DNA from: Paraplanobispora siamensis
GTDB taxonomy: Bacteria; Actinomycetota; Actinomycetes; Streptosporangiales; Streptosporangiaceae
Length of the DNA: 64,000 nucleotides
NCBI RefSeq assembly: GCF_016863175.1
Contig: NZ_BOOJ01000008.1
Coordinates: 204,991 to 268,990, forward strand
Direction of reading: 5' to 3'
Shown here piece after piece: positions 54,940 through 64,000 of the stretch. Position 1 is the first letter of the stretch. Each line of letters opens with the position of its first letter. The notes under the pieces were generated by a model. It saw only the letters and a program-made list of their open reading frames with translations. It was not told the origin of the DNA and did not search any database. Made by a program: the position numbers and the translations under genes.

Positions 54940-56568
54940 TCAGGGGGTGTGGCGGTAGAACTCCACGCGCTCGGGCGGCAGGGGGGCGTCGCCGCGGACG
55001 AGGTCGGCGGCCTTCTCGGCGAGCATCATCACCGGGGCGTAGATGTTGCCGTTGGTGACGTACGGCATGGCCGAGGCGTCCACCACGCGCAATCCCTCCA
55101 GGCCGTGGACCCCCATGGTCGCCGGGTCGACGACGGACATCTCGTCCACGCCCATCCGGCAGGTGCACGAGGGGTGCAGCGCCGTCTCGCCGTCGCGGGC
55201 GACCCAGTCGAGGATCTGCCCGTCGGTCTCCACGGAGGGCCCGGGGGAGATCTCCCCGCCGCTGAACTCGGCGAAGGCCGGCTGGGAGAGGATCTCCCTG
55301 GCCTTGCGGATCGCCTCGACCCACTCGCGGCGGTCCTGGTCGGTGGACAGATAGTTGAACCGCAGGGCGGGCTTGAGGCGGGGGTCGGCCGACCTGATCC
55401 GCACGCTGCCGCGCGCGTCGGAGTACATCGGCCCGACGTGGACCTGGTAGCCGTGGCCCGAGGCGGGGGCCGAGCCGTCGTAGCGGATGGCGATCGGCAG
55501 GAAGTGGAACATCAGGTTGGGGTAGGCCGCCTCGTCGTTGGAGCGGATGAACCCCCCGGCCTCGAAGTGGTTGCTCGCCCCCGGTCCCGAGCGCCGGAAC
55601 AGCCAGTCCGCGCCGATGAGGGGCCGCCGCCACATCGCCAGCGACGGCGCCATGGAGACGGGCTTGACGCAGGCGTGCTGGACGTAGACCTCCAGGTGGT
55701 CCTGGAGGTTCTCGCCCACCCCGGGCAGGTGGTGCACGACCTCGATCCCGAGCCGCTTGAGCATGTCCGCGTCGCCGACGCCGGACAGCTGCAGCAGCTG
55801 CGGGGAGTTGATCGCGCCGCCGCACAGGATGACCTCTCCGGCGCGCACCCGCTTGCCGTCGAACTCGACGCCGACCGCCCGCTTCCCATGGAAGATGATC
55901 TTCGAGACGTATGTGCGGGTCCGCACGGTGAGGTTGGGGCGGCCCATCACCGGGTGCAGGTAGGCGCGGGCGGCGCTGAGCCGGCGGCCCCGGTGCAGGG
56001 TGCGGTCGAAGGCGGCGAAGCCCTCCTGGCGGAAGCCGTTCACGTCGTCGGTCAGGGAGTGGCCGGCCTGCTGCACCGCGGCGAAGAACGCCTCGAACAG
56101 CGGCCCCTCCGCCGGGCCCCGCTCCAGCTTCAGCGGCCCGTCGTGGCCGCGGAACGGGGTGCCGGGATCGGCCAGGCAGTTCTCCATGCGCTTGAAGTAC
56201 GGCAGGCAGTGGGCGTAGTCCCAGCCCTGCATGCCCGGGTCGGCCGCCCACCGCTCGTAGTCCAGCGGGTTGCCGCGCTGGAAGATCATGCCGTTGATGC
56301 TGCTCGAACCGCCGAGCACCTTGCCGCGGGCGTGGTAGACGCGGCGGCCGTTCATGTGCGGCTCGGGCTCCGACTCGTACTTCCAGTCGTAGAACCGGTT
56401 GCCGATGGGGAACATCAGCGCCGCCGGCATGTGGATGAACACGTCCCACCGGTAGTCGGCCCGGCCCGCCTCCAGCACCAGCACGCGGACCGAGGGGTCG
56501 GCGCTCAGCCGGTTGGCCAGGACGGAGCCGGCGGATCCGCCGCCGACGATGACGTAGTCGTAGCTCAA
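54940..56568 (-). CDS. GMC family choline dehydrogenase-like oxidoreductase
   Basis: 542 aa from TTG 56568, which overlaps the stop of the binding-protein gene (TTGA). FAD site [20 protein letters not shown] near residue 3 (key residues G-G-G-S-A-G); GMC signatures [14 protein letters not shown] type and [14 protein letters not shown]; catalytic His in [11 protein letters not shown] and a later Asn. In the betaine operon it should oxidise choline to betaine aldehyde. No BetB aldehyde dehydrogenase adjoins, so the second oxidation must be done by this enzyme or elsewhere. Confidence 0.9.
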   Translation of the reverse strand: MSYDYVIVGGGSAGSVLANRLSADPSVRVLVLEAGRADYRWDVFIHMPAALMFPIGNRFYDWKYESEPEPHMNGRRVYHARGKVLGGSSSINGMIFQRGNPLDYERWAADPGMQGWDYAHCLPYFKRMENCLADPGTPFRGHDGPLKLERGPAEGPLFEAFFAAVQQAGHSLTDDVNGFRQEGFAAFDRTLHRGRRLSAARAYLHPVMGRPNLTVRTRTYVSKIIFHGKRAVGVEFDGKRVRAGEVILCGGAINSPQLLQLSGVGDADMLKRLGIEVVHHLPGVGENLQDHLEVYVQHACVKPVSMAPSLAMWRRPLIGADWLFRRSGPGASNHFEAGGFIRSNDEAAYPNLMFHFLPIAIRYDGSAPASGHGYQVHVGPMYSDARGSVRIRSADPRLKPALRFNYLSTDQDRREWVEAIRKAREILSQPAFAEFSGGEISPGPSVETDGQILDWVARDGETALHPSCTCRMGVDEMSVVDPATMGVHGLEGLRVVDASAMPYVTNGNIYAPVMMLAEKAADLVRGDAPLPPERVEFYRHTP

Positions 56569-57500
56569 CTGGGTACCCAGTCCTTCCAGATGATCTCGTT
56601 GGCGTCGATCCACTTGCGGGCCGCCTGGTCGGCGCTGAGCCCGTTGTTGGTGATGTCGTTGGCGACGGTGTTCTGGTTGTCGTTCGTCCAGACGAAGTTG
56701 CGCACCAGCTCGTAGGCCTTGCCGCCGGTGTCGGCGAACCTCTTGCTCACGATCTTGTCGAGCAGGTAGGGCGGGTAGTCGCAGGTGACCTTCGCGGGAT
56801 CGGCGTCGCAGCCGATCGAGTAGGGCGGGAGGTTGATCTTGGCGAGTTTGAGCTGGGTGAACAGCCACTGCGGCTCGTAGAAGTACATGAGCAGCGGCTC
56901 GCGCTTTTCCGTGGCGCGTTTGGCGGCCTTTATCAGCGCGTCCTCGCTGCCCGAGTAGATCACCTTGTAGTCGAGTTCGAGATTGCGCACCAGCGCCTCG
57001 TCGTTGGTGACATAGGTCGGGTCGCCGTCAAGGACCTGACCTAAATCCCCGGTTTTGTCGGTCCGGAACAGGGAGGCGTATTTATTGAGGTTCCGCCAAT
57101 CGGTTATGTCTGGATATTTCTCCACCATCCACTGGGGGACGTACCAGCCGATGATCCCTTTGTTGCCGTTCCGCCCGGCGGAGACCGCGACCTTCTTCTC
57201 CTCGATGTAGGTCTTCTTCTCCGCCTCGCGCCCCCAGTTCTCGACGATGACGTCCACGGTGCCCTTCTCGAAGCCCTCCCAGGACTTGGCCTCGTCGAGC
57301 TCCACCGTCTCCACCCGGTAGCCCAGCTCGTCCTGGAGCAACCGGCCGAGTACGGCGGCGCTGGCCTCGTAGCCGACCCACGGGTTGATCGCGATCCGCA
57401 CGGTGCCGCCGGTCTGCTGCGGGGCGGGCTCCTGCGCGCTGCACGAGGCCAGGAACAGGAGTGCCGCGACACCCGCGGCGAGTTTCGTGCCACGTCTCAT
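56565..57500 (-). CDS. Glycine betaine/choline ABC substrate-binding lipoprotein (second copy)
   Basis: 311 aa OpuAC-type. Lipobox FLASCSAQ with Cys near residue 20. The aromatic residues that cage quaternary amines are in [14 protein letters not shown] and MYFYEPQW. It is about half identical by eye to the protein encoded 104 bp upstream (57604-58593), so the two arose by duplication. Its coupling to the GMC gene suggests it is the choline-specific member. GC content is lower in the middle (57000-57130). Confidence 0.92.
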   Translation of the reverse strand: MRRGTKLAAGVAALLFLASCSAQEPAPQQTGGTVRIAINPWVGYEASAAVLGRLLQDELGYRVETVELDEAKSWEGFEKGTVDVIVENWGREAEKKTYIEEKKVAVSAGRNGNKGIIGWYVPQWMVEKYPDITDWRNLNKYASLFRTDKTGDLGQVLDGDPTYVTNDEALVRNLELDYKVIYSGSEDALIKAAKRATEKREPLLMYFYEPQWLFTQLKLAKINLPPYSIGCDADPAKVTCDYPPYLLDKIVSKRFADTGGKAYELVRNFVWTNDNQNTVANDITNNGLSADQAARKWIDANEIIWKDWVPS

Positions 57501-57603
57501 CAGGTACCTCCAGACGGAGGCCCCGGCACGGTCGTGGCAGGGCCGCGCGGCCTCCGGAGAACGGGCCCGGCGGGGGCGGGGCCGCCCGCCGGGCCGGGTC
57601 AGG

Positions 57604-58593
57604 TCACTTCGGGATCCACGCCGCCCACACCGTCGGGTTGGCGTCGACCCACTTCTTGGCGGCCTCCTCGGCGGACATGCCGTTGTTGGTGATGTCGTTG
57701 GCCACCGCGTTCTGGTGCTCGTTGGTCCACTGGAAGTTCTTGACGAGCTCGTAGGCCTTGCCGCCGGTGTCGGCGAACTTCTTGCTCACGATCTTGTCGA
57801 GGTCCAGCTCGGCGTAGTCGCAGGCGACCTTCTTGGGGTCGGCGTCGCAGCCCTCGGTGTACGGGGGCAGGTTGACGCGGGCCAGCTCGACCTTGTTGAA
57901 CAGCCAGTGCGGATCCCAGAAGTAGAACAGCAGCGGCTTCTTCTGCTGCTGGGCCTGGGTGGCCGACTCGATCAGAGCCGCCTCGCTGCCGCCCACCACG
58001 ACCTTGTAGTTCAGCTTCAGGTTCTTGATCAGCGCCTCCTCGTTGCTCACGTAGGAGGGGTCTCCGAACAGCAGCTGGCCCTTGTCGCCGGACTCGGAGG
58101 TCTTGAACAGGTCGGCGTACTTGTTCAGGTTCTTGTAGTCGGTGATGTCGGGGTACTTGTCGGCCATCCACTTGGGGATGTACCAGCCGATGACGCCCTT
58201 GTTGCCGGTGGAGCCGGCCTCGACGGCGACCTTCTTCTCCTCGATGAAGGACTTCTTCAGGTCCTCGTGGCCCCAGTTCTCCACGATGACGTCGACGTCG
58301 CCGTTCTCGAAGCCCTCCCAGGAGACCTGCTCGGCGAGCTCCTTCTTCTCCACCGTGTAGCCGAGCTTGTCCTCCAGGAGGTGGGCGATCACCGCGGCGC
58401 TGGCCTCGTAGCCGGCCCACGGGTTGATGGCGATCTTCACGGTGCCGCCCGCCGCGGGCGCCGACGATCCGGCACCGGTGGACGGCTGTGCCGAGCTGGT
58501 TCCGGTGTCCACCGTGGCGCCGCCGCAACCGGCGGCGGCCAGCCCCACAGTGAGCAGGCCGGCGAGCAGGCGGATCCGGGATGCGATCCTCAT
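57604..58593 (-). CDS. Glycine betaine ABC substrate-binding lipoprotein (first copy)
   Basis: 329 aa OpuAC-type. Lipobox AAAGCGG with Cys near residue 22, then a Ser/Gly/Thr-rich linker. The binding fold has NPWAGYEAS, VENWGHED and FYFWDPHW. The ATG overlaps the permease stop (ATGA), so this copy is tied to the transporter, whereas the second copy is tied to the oxidase. Confidence 0.93.
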   Translation of the reverse strand: MRIASRIRLLAGLLTVGLAAAGCGGATVDTGTSSAQPSTGAGSSAPAAGGTVKIAINPWAGYEASAAVIAHLLEDKLGYTVEKKELAEQVSWEGFENGDVDVIVENWGHEDLKKSFIEEKKVAVEAGSTGNKGVIGWYIPKWMADKYPDITDYKNLNKYADLFKTSESGDKGQLLFGDPSYVSNEEALIKNLKLNYKVVVGGSEAALIESATQAQQQKKPLLFYFWDPHWLFNKVELARVNLPPYTEGCDADPKKVACDYAELDLDKIVSKKFADTGGKAYELVKNFQWTNEHQNAVANDITNNGMSAEEAAKKWVDANPTVWAAWIPK

Positions 58594-60577
58594 GCGATCC
58601 TCTTCTTTCGCGTGGTCGTGCGATCGGACGTGCGGGGGGAGGGGCGCCGGTCGGCGCCCTGCGTGATCCGGTCGAGCAGAATCCCGAGCAGCACCGTGGC
58701 CACGCCGGCGGCGAAGCCCATGCCGAAGTCGGTGCGCTGGGAGAACCCGGAGACGACGTCGTAGCCCAGGCCGCCCGCGCCGACCAGCCCGCCGACCACG
58801 ACCATGGCGAGCGTCATGACGATGCCCTGGTTGGCGGCCAGCCGGATCGCCGGGCGGGCCAGCGGCAGCCGTACCTTCCACAGCAGCTGCCGCTCGGTGG
58901 AGCCGCAGGAGAGCGCGGCCTCGACCGCGGCCGGGGACACGTTCCTGATCCCGTCCTCGACCAGCCGGATGACCGGCGGCACCGCGTAGATCACCGAGGC
59001 GAAGATGGCGGTGAAGCGGGTCGCGCCGAACAGGGCCAGCGCGGGGAGCAGGTAGACGAAGGCGGGCATGGTCTGCGCGGCGTCGAGCAGCGGCCGCTGC
59101 ACGGCGGCGAACCGGGGGGAACGGGCCGCCGCGACGCCGAGCAGCAGCCCGATGAGCAGGGTGAGCACCACCGCCACCAGGACGGTGGTGAGCGTCTCCA
59201 TCGTGTGCTGCCACAGGCCGATCAGGGCGGTGGCCAGCAGGCAGCCCGCGGCCACGGCGGCGGTCCGCAGGCCGCCGGTCCGCCACGCCACCGCGACCGC
59301 GACCGCCGTGACGAGCCACCAGGGCGCACCGGTGAGCACGGCCTGCAGCGGGTTGAGCAACACCTCCGTGATGAAGTTCCTGATCGCGTCGGTGACGTCG
59401 TACCAGGAGAACTTGGCCCAGTTCACGGCCTCGTTCACCGGCGCGGCGAAGCGGAGCACCCACTCCTCGGGGAACTCCGCGGGCAGGACCCGCCCCAGCG
59501 CGAGACCGGCCGCGACGAGCACGGCCGCCACCGCCCACCGCAGGCGGGGACCGATCCGGGCCTTGCCGCCGGTGACGGGGTACGGCGGGCGCGCGGCGGC
59601 CGACATCGTCATCCGGTCGAGCACGATCGCCATGATCACGATGGCGATCCCCGCCGGGAGCATCAGGCCGACGTTGGCCCGCGTCAGCCCCCGGATGATG
59701 TCCGAGCCCAGTCCCGGCGCGGCGATCAGCGCCGCGATCACCACCATGGACAGCGCCATCATGATGGTCTGGTTGACGGCCAGGCCGAGAGTGGCACGTG
59801 CCATCGGCAGCTCGACCTTGAACAGGGTCTGCCGCCGGGTCGCGCCCAGGGAGACGGACGCCTCGACGGCGGTCGGCGAGACCTGCTCCATCGCCAGCGC
59901 GGCGATGCGGATCGCGGGCGGGACGGAGTAGATCAGCGTGGCGACCGCGCCCGAGGCGGGGCCGATCTGGAAGAACAGCACCATCGGCGCCAGATAGGCG
60001 AACGTCGGCATGATCTGCATGACGTCCAGGACGGGGGCCAGCAGGCGGCGCAGGCGCGGGGAGTGCCCCGCCCAGATCCCCAGCGGCAGGCCGATGACCA
60101 GCGAGAGCAGCACCGCCGTCAGCACCAGGGCGAGCGTGGCCACGCTCGCCTCCCACAGCCCGAGAACCCCGAACGAGATGAACCCGAGCCCGGACAGCAG
60201 CCCGATCCGCCACCCGCCCGCCAGCCAGCCGAGCGCGGCCGCGATCCCGATCAGGCCCGCCCAGCCGGGGGCCTGCAACGCCAGCAGGAAGGCGTCGTAG
60301 AGGCCGCCGACGAACAGCCGGATGTAGTTGACGAAGAACAGGAAGACCGGGCTCTGGTTGCGGTTGGCGTCCACCCAGGCCCGTACGTCGTTGACGAACC
60401 GGAAGGGGGCGGCGTCGTCGTCGTGCGGCAGGGTCGCGGTGCCGCGGAAGGCCAGGTAGGCGGCGACCACCGCGACGATCCCGGCGGCCGGGACCACCCA
60501 GCGCGGCGGCCGTACGGCGTCGCGGGGGGCCGTGGGCGGTATCGCCTGCACGGGTGGGGCCGGGGGTGCCTGGGAGG

Positions 60578-60581
<4 letters not shown>
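58590..60581 (-). CDS. Double glycine betaine/proline ABC permease (tandem ProW domains)
   Basis: 663 aa. Two homologous BPD_transp_1 modules lie in one chain: the first at about residues 155-335 (with [20 protein letters not shown]), the second at about 450-640 ([20 protein letters not shown]). Each has the EAA loop that contacts the ATPase. Most ProW permeases are single-module homodimers; here a fused heterodimer is formed. It is coupled at both ends by ATGA overlaps. Confidence 0.94.
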
Positions 60582-61621
<1,040 letters not shown>

Positions 61622-61994
61622 TGTCTCCTCCAAAGCTCAGCGCTCGGATGCAGTGAGGTTACGGGCGCACGGGGAACGATAAAGCGGAAATATCCGGAAT
61701 CACAATGCTGTGATCTTCAAGAGACCGTCGTGGTCCCGATGTGTTACGTCGGCGTGTCGTTATGGAACGGTGTAAACGGCCATTTGGGTGCTTTGTCCGC
61801 TAAATGTGGTATGGGTCGCCCGAAATTGAACATTCAACCTTTAAATGGAGCTCCAGGTTCTCGCCTCACTTGTCTCATGAGTGGCCATTTGTGTGGCTAT
61901 GGTCGGTGGCCTTCACGGGTTGAAGTGTGCTCGAATTGCCGTGAAGCGCGGCTAATTCGGTCAGCGAGGGTCATCCACCGAGAGGCAGCGTCCG
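61622..61994. other. Divergent promoter region between betaine operon and second conservon
   Basis: 373 bp without a gene, noticeably more AT-rich than the surroundings from 61675 to 61960. It holds the dyad at 61699-61714 and must carry promoters for both directions. No clear -35/-10 pair can be fixed for either. Confidence 0.6.
61699..61714. promoter_or_regulatory. Dyad ATCACA-ATGC-TGTGAT
   Basis: Perfect 6-bp arms, 78 bp upstream of the betaine ATPase start. It is a candidate repressor site for the betaine/choline operon; no regulator gene lies nearby. Confidence 0.45.
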
Positions 61995-64000
61995 GTGAGT
62001 ACAGAAAGAGCCGGTGACGCAGGGAGCAGTCTTCGGCTGCGCAACTGGCGGGTGCGCTCCAGGCTGGTCGCGCTCATCCTGGTCCCGACGGCCGCGGCGG
62101 TGCTGCTCGGCGGCGTCCAGGTGATCGCCTCGATGAACGCCGCCGCCGACTACCAGAGGGTCAACGACCTGGCCCGGCTGTCGGACGACATCGGCGCGCT
62201 CACCCACGAACTGGCCGAAGAACGCGACCGCACCGCCTGGTTCATCGCCCTGGGCCGTCCTGAGCGCGGGCTCAAGGGGATCAACGACCAGCGGGACGCG
62301 GTGGACACCGCGGCCGAACGCGTCCGCGACGGCGGCACCCTGCTGCGGGGCGAGCTGACCGGCCGCACCGGCGACGAGGTCGAGGCCGCGCTCACCCGGC
62401 TGGAGGACCTGACGCCGCTGCGCCGGCAGGCGCTGGAGACCAACCTGCTGCCCGACGCCGCCATCGACGCCTACACCCTCGTGGTGGAGGACCTCCTGTC
62501 CCTGCACGACGAGCTCGGCAAGGGCAGCGACGACGACCTGCTGTTCGGCCAGTCGCTCACGCTGACCGCGCTCGCCCGGGCCAAGGAGAGCCTGTCGCAG
62601 CAGCGGGCCCTGCTCTCGGTGGTGCTGGTGGCCGGCCGGTTCGAACAGGACCAGATGGAGAAGTTCCTCGGCGCGCTCTCCTCCGAGCGCAACGGTCGCA
62701 AGGCCTTCGCCGCCGAGGCCGGCACCGCCGACCGGCGCTTCTTCGACGAGACCGTCAACGGCCGCAGCGCCGACCGGGCCGACTTCCTGCGGGAGCTGGT
62801 CCTGCTGCGGGCCGCCTCGGGGGCCCCGCTCAAGGGGCTGGACCAGGCCGAGAGCGACGACGCCCGGCAGTGGTTCGACGGGGTGTCGGTGACGATCGAC
62901 CGGATGCGCGCCGTCGAGCAGCGGCACGCCCAGGGGATCGTCGCGCGCAGCGGGGCGCTCGGCGACGCCGAGCAGAACCGCGCCCTGCTGGTCATCGGGG
63001 CGGTCGCCGCGCTGCTGCTGGCCGTACTGCTGATCACGACCGGTGTGGCGCGCTCGCTGGTGCGGCCGCTGCGGCGGCTGCGCACCGAGGCGCTGGAGGT
63101 GGCCGGCGAGCGGCTGCCGTCGTACGTCCAGCGGGTGCGGGAGACGCGCGACGGAGAGCTCGAAATGGACGTGCCGCCGATCGGGATCGTCTCCCGCGAC
63201 GAGATCGGCGAGGTGGCGCGGGCCTTCGACGAGGTCCACCGGGAGGCCGTACGGCTGGCCGGCGACGAGGCCAAGCTGCGCAACACGGTCAACGCGATGT
63301 TCGTCAACCTCTCCCGCCGCAGCCAGACGCTGGTGGAACGCCAGCTCAGCCTGGTCGAGCGGCTCGAACGCGGAGAACGCGACGACAACCGGCTGGCCGA
63401 CCTGTTCAAGCTCGACCACCTGGCCACCCGCATGCGCCGCAACTCCGAGAACCTGCTCGTCCTCGCCGGCCAGGAGGTCGCGCGGCGCTGGCGGCAGCCG
63501 GTCGAGGTCATGGACATCGTCCGGGCCGCGCTGTCGGAAGTGGAGAACTACGACCGCGTGGTCACCCGGATCCACTCCGAGGTGGCCGTGGCGGGCCCGG
63601 CGGTGAGCGACGTGGTCCACCTGCTCGCCGAGCTGGTGGAGAACGCGGTCGCGTTCTCGCCGGGGGAGACCAAGGTCGTGGTCTCCAGCAGCCGGATCGA
63701 CGGCGGCGGAGTGATGATCGGGGTGAGCGACCAGGGCATCGGCATGACCCTCGAAGAACTCACCCAGGCCAACACCCGCCTGGCCGGCCCCCAGGCCGCC
63801 GACGCCGCGGCGGCTCGCCGCATGGGTCTGTTCGTGGTCGGCCGCCTGGCCTTCAAGCACGGCATCCGGGTCCAGCTCCGCCCCCAGGAGACCGGCGGCC
63901 TGACCGCGATGGTCCTGCTCCCAGAGAGACTCATCGCCCCCCTCCCCGGCCCGTCGTTCCCCTCCGGAGGACAGCCCTTCGCGGGCGCGGACCCGTCTTT
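61995..64000 (+). CDS. cvnA: Second conservon sensor CvnA, truncated by window end
   Basis: 668 codons visible from GTG 61995. The layout matches the first CvnA: a membrane helix (about 25-45), a helical sensor domain, a second helix near 335, HAMP, the FKLDHLATRMRRNSENLLVL helix and an HATPase domain with ELVENAVAFSP and SDQGIGM. The region after the kinase domain has just begun and shows no FGQ repeats yet. The cvnB-D partners should lie beyond 64000. It is divergent from the betaine operon. Confidence 0.93.
   Translation, partial: MSTERAGDAGSSLRLRNWRVRSRLVALILVPTAAAVLLGGVQVIASMNAAADYQRVNDLARLSDDIGALTHELAEERDRTAWFIALGRPERGLKGINDQRDAVDTAAERVRDGGTLLRGELTGRTGDEVEAALTRLEDLTPLRRQALETNLLPDAAIDAYTLVVEDLLSLHDELGKGSDDDLLFGQSLTLTALARAKESLSQQRALLSVVLVAGRFEQDQMEKFLGALSSERNGRKAFAAEAGTADRRFFDETVNGRSADRADFLRELVLLRAASGAPLKGLDQAESDDARQWFDGVSVTIDRMRAVEQRHAQGIVARSGALGDAEQNRALLVIGAVAALLLAVLLITTGVARSLVRPLRRLRTEALEVAGERLPSYVQRVRETRDGELEMDVPPIGIVSRDEIGEVARAFDEVHREAVRLAGDEAKLRNTVNAMFVNLSRRSQTLVERQLSLVERLERGERDDNRLADLFKLDHLATRMRRNSENLLVLAGQEVARRWRQPVEVMDIVRAALSEVENYDRVVTRIHSEVAVAGPAVSDVVHLLAELVENAVAFSPGETKVVVSSSRIDGGGVMIGVSDQGIGMTLEELTQANTRLAGPQAADAAAARRMGLFVVGRLAFKHGIRVQLRPQETGGLTAMVLLPERLIAPLPGPSFPSGGQPFAGADPS

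Overview
The window is very GC-rich, with strong G/C bias at third codon positions and frequent GTG/TTG starts. It carries conservon operons (cvnABCD), the amtB-glnB-glnD cassette, furA-katG, an AmaP/DUF6286 pair and a formimidoylglutamate-deiminase histidine pathway. All of this points to a filamentous actinomycete, most likely of the Streptosporangiales type (inferred from gene content; no 16S is present). I see no tRNA, rRNA, CRISPR array or complete transposase. Most of the window looks like chromosomal housekeeping and catabolic genes with intact reading frames.

Layout. 1-4 kb: a partial PLP-dependent amino acid deaminase, two Asp23-type membrane anchor proteins, and a large membrane glycosyltransferase whose 3' end overlaps amaP. 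4-7.2 kb: a tandem glycine riboswitch driving gcvT-gcvH-sdaA. 7.2-11.4 kb: a PadR regulator divergent from a MacB-like ABC/FtsX exporter, with a symmetric operator. 11.4-16.4 kb: a gamma-glutamylation type amine catabolic operon (glutamine synthetase-like ligase, aldehyde dehydrogenase, SDR, amidotransferase-like hydrolase) divergent from a FadR/GntR regulator. 16.4-18.4 kb: an unknown membrane protein, an orphan AbiEii-like nucleotidyltransferase and a CsbD-like small protein. 18.4-23.6 kb: DUF4331 protein, TPR protein and a histidine-rich RcnA/HupE-like metal transporter. 23.8-25.4 kb: an acyl carrier protein with a ketosynthase. 25.5-27.5 kb: an ABC exporter under twin operators.

27.7-39.3 kb: the histidine utilisation genes in two blocks, hutU plus an RpiR regulator, and an M20 amidohydrolase, hutF and hutI. 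They are separated by about 6 kb holding an FG-GAP protein, a DrrAB-type ABC system with its PadR regulator, an SDR, and a 70-bp mini insertion element. Both blocks carry the same dyad operator TGAATG-N4-CATTCA, which ties the split pathway together. 39.4-46 kb: a group 2 sigma factor, furA-katG, a GNAT/PadR divergent pair with a perfect 12-bp-arm operator, and a siderophore-binding lipoprotein with an iron box. 46-50.3 kb: amtB-glnB-glnD with a GlnR-like half-site pair. 50.4-64 kb: a complete conservon (cvnABCD), a convergent choline/glycine betaine operon (ATPase, double permease, two binding proteins, GMC oxidoreductase), and the start of a second conservon cut by the window edge.

Themes: many genes appear leaderless (the -10 box sits 6-7 nt before the start codon), and many regulators carry readable palindromic operators. 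The most testable proposals are the shared hut operator with a linked RpiR regulator, the two conservons flanking a betaine/choline operon, and the DUF4331-TPR-His-rich transporter cluster divergent from an ACP-ketosynthase pair.
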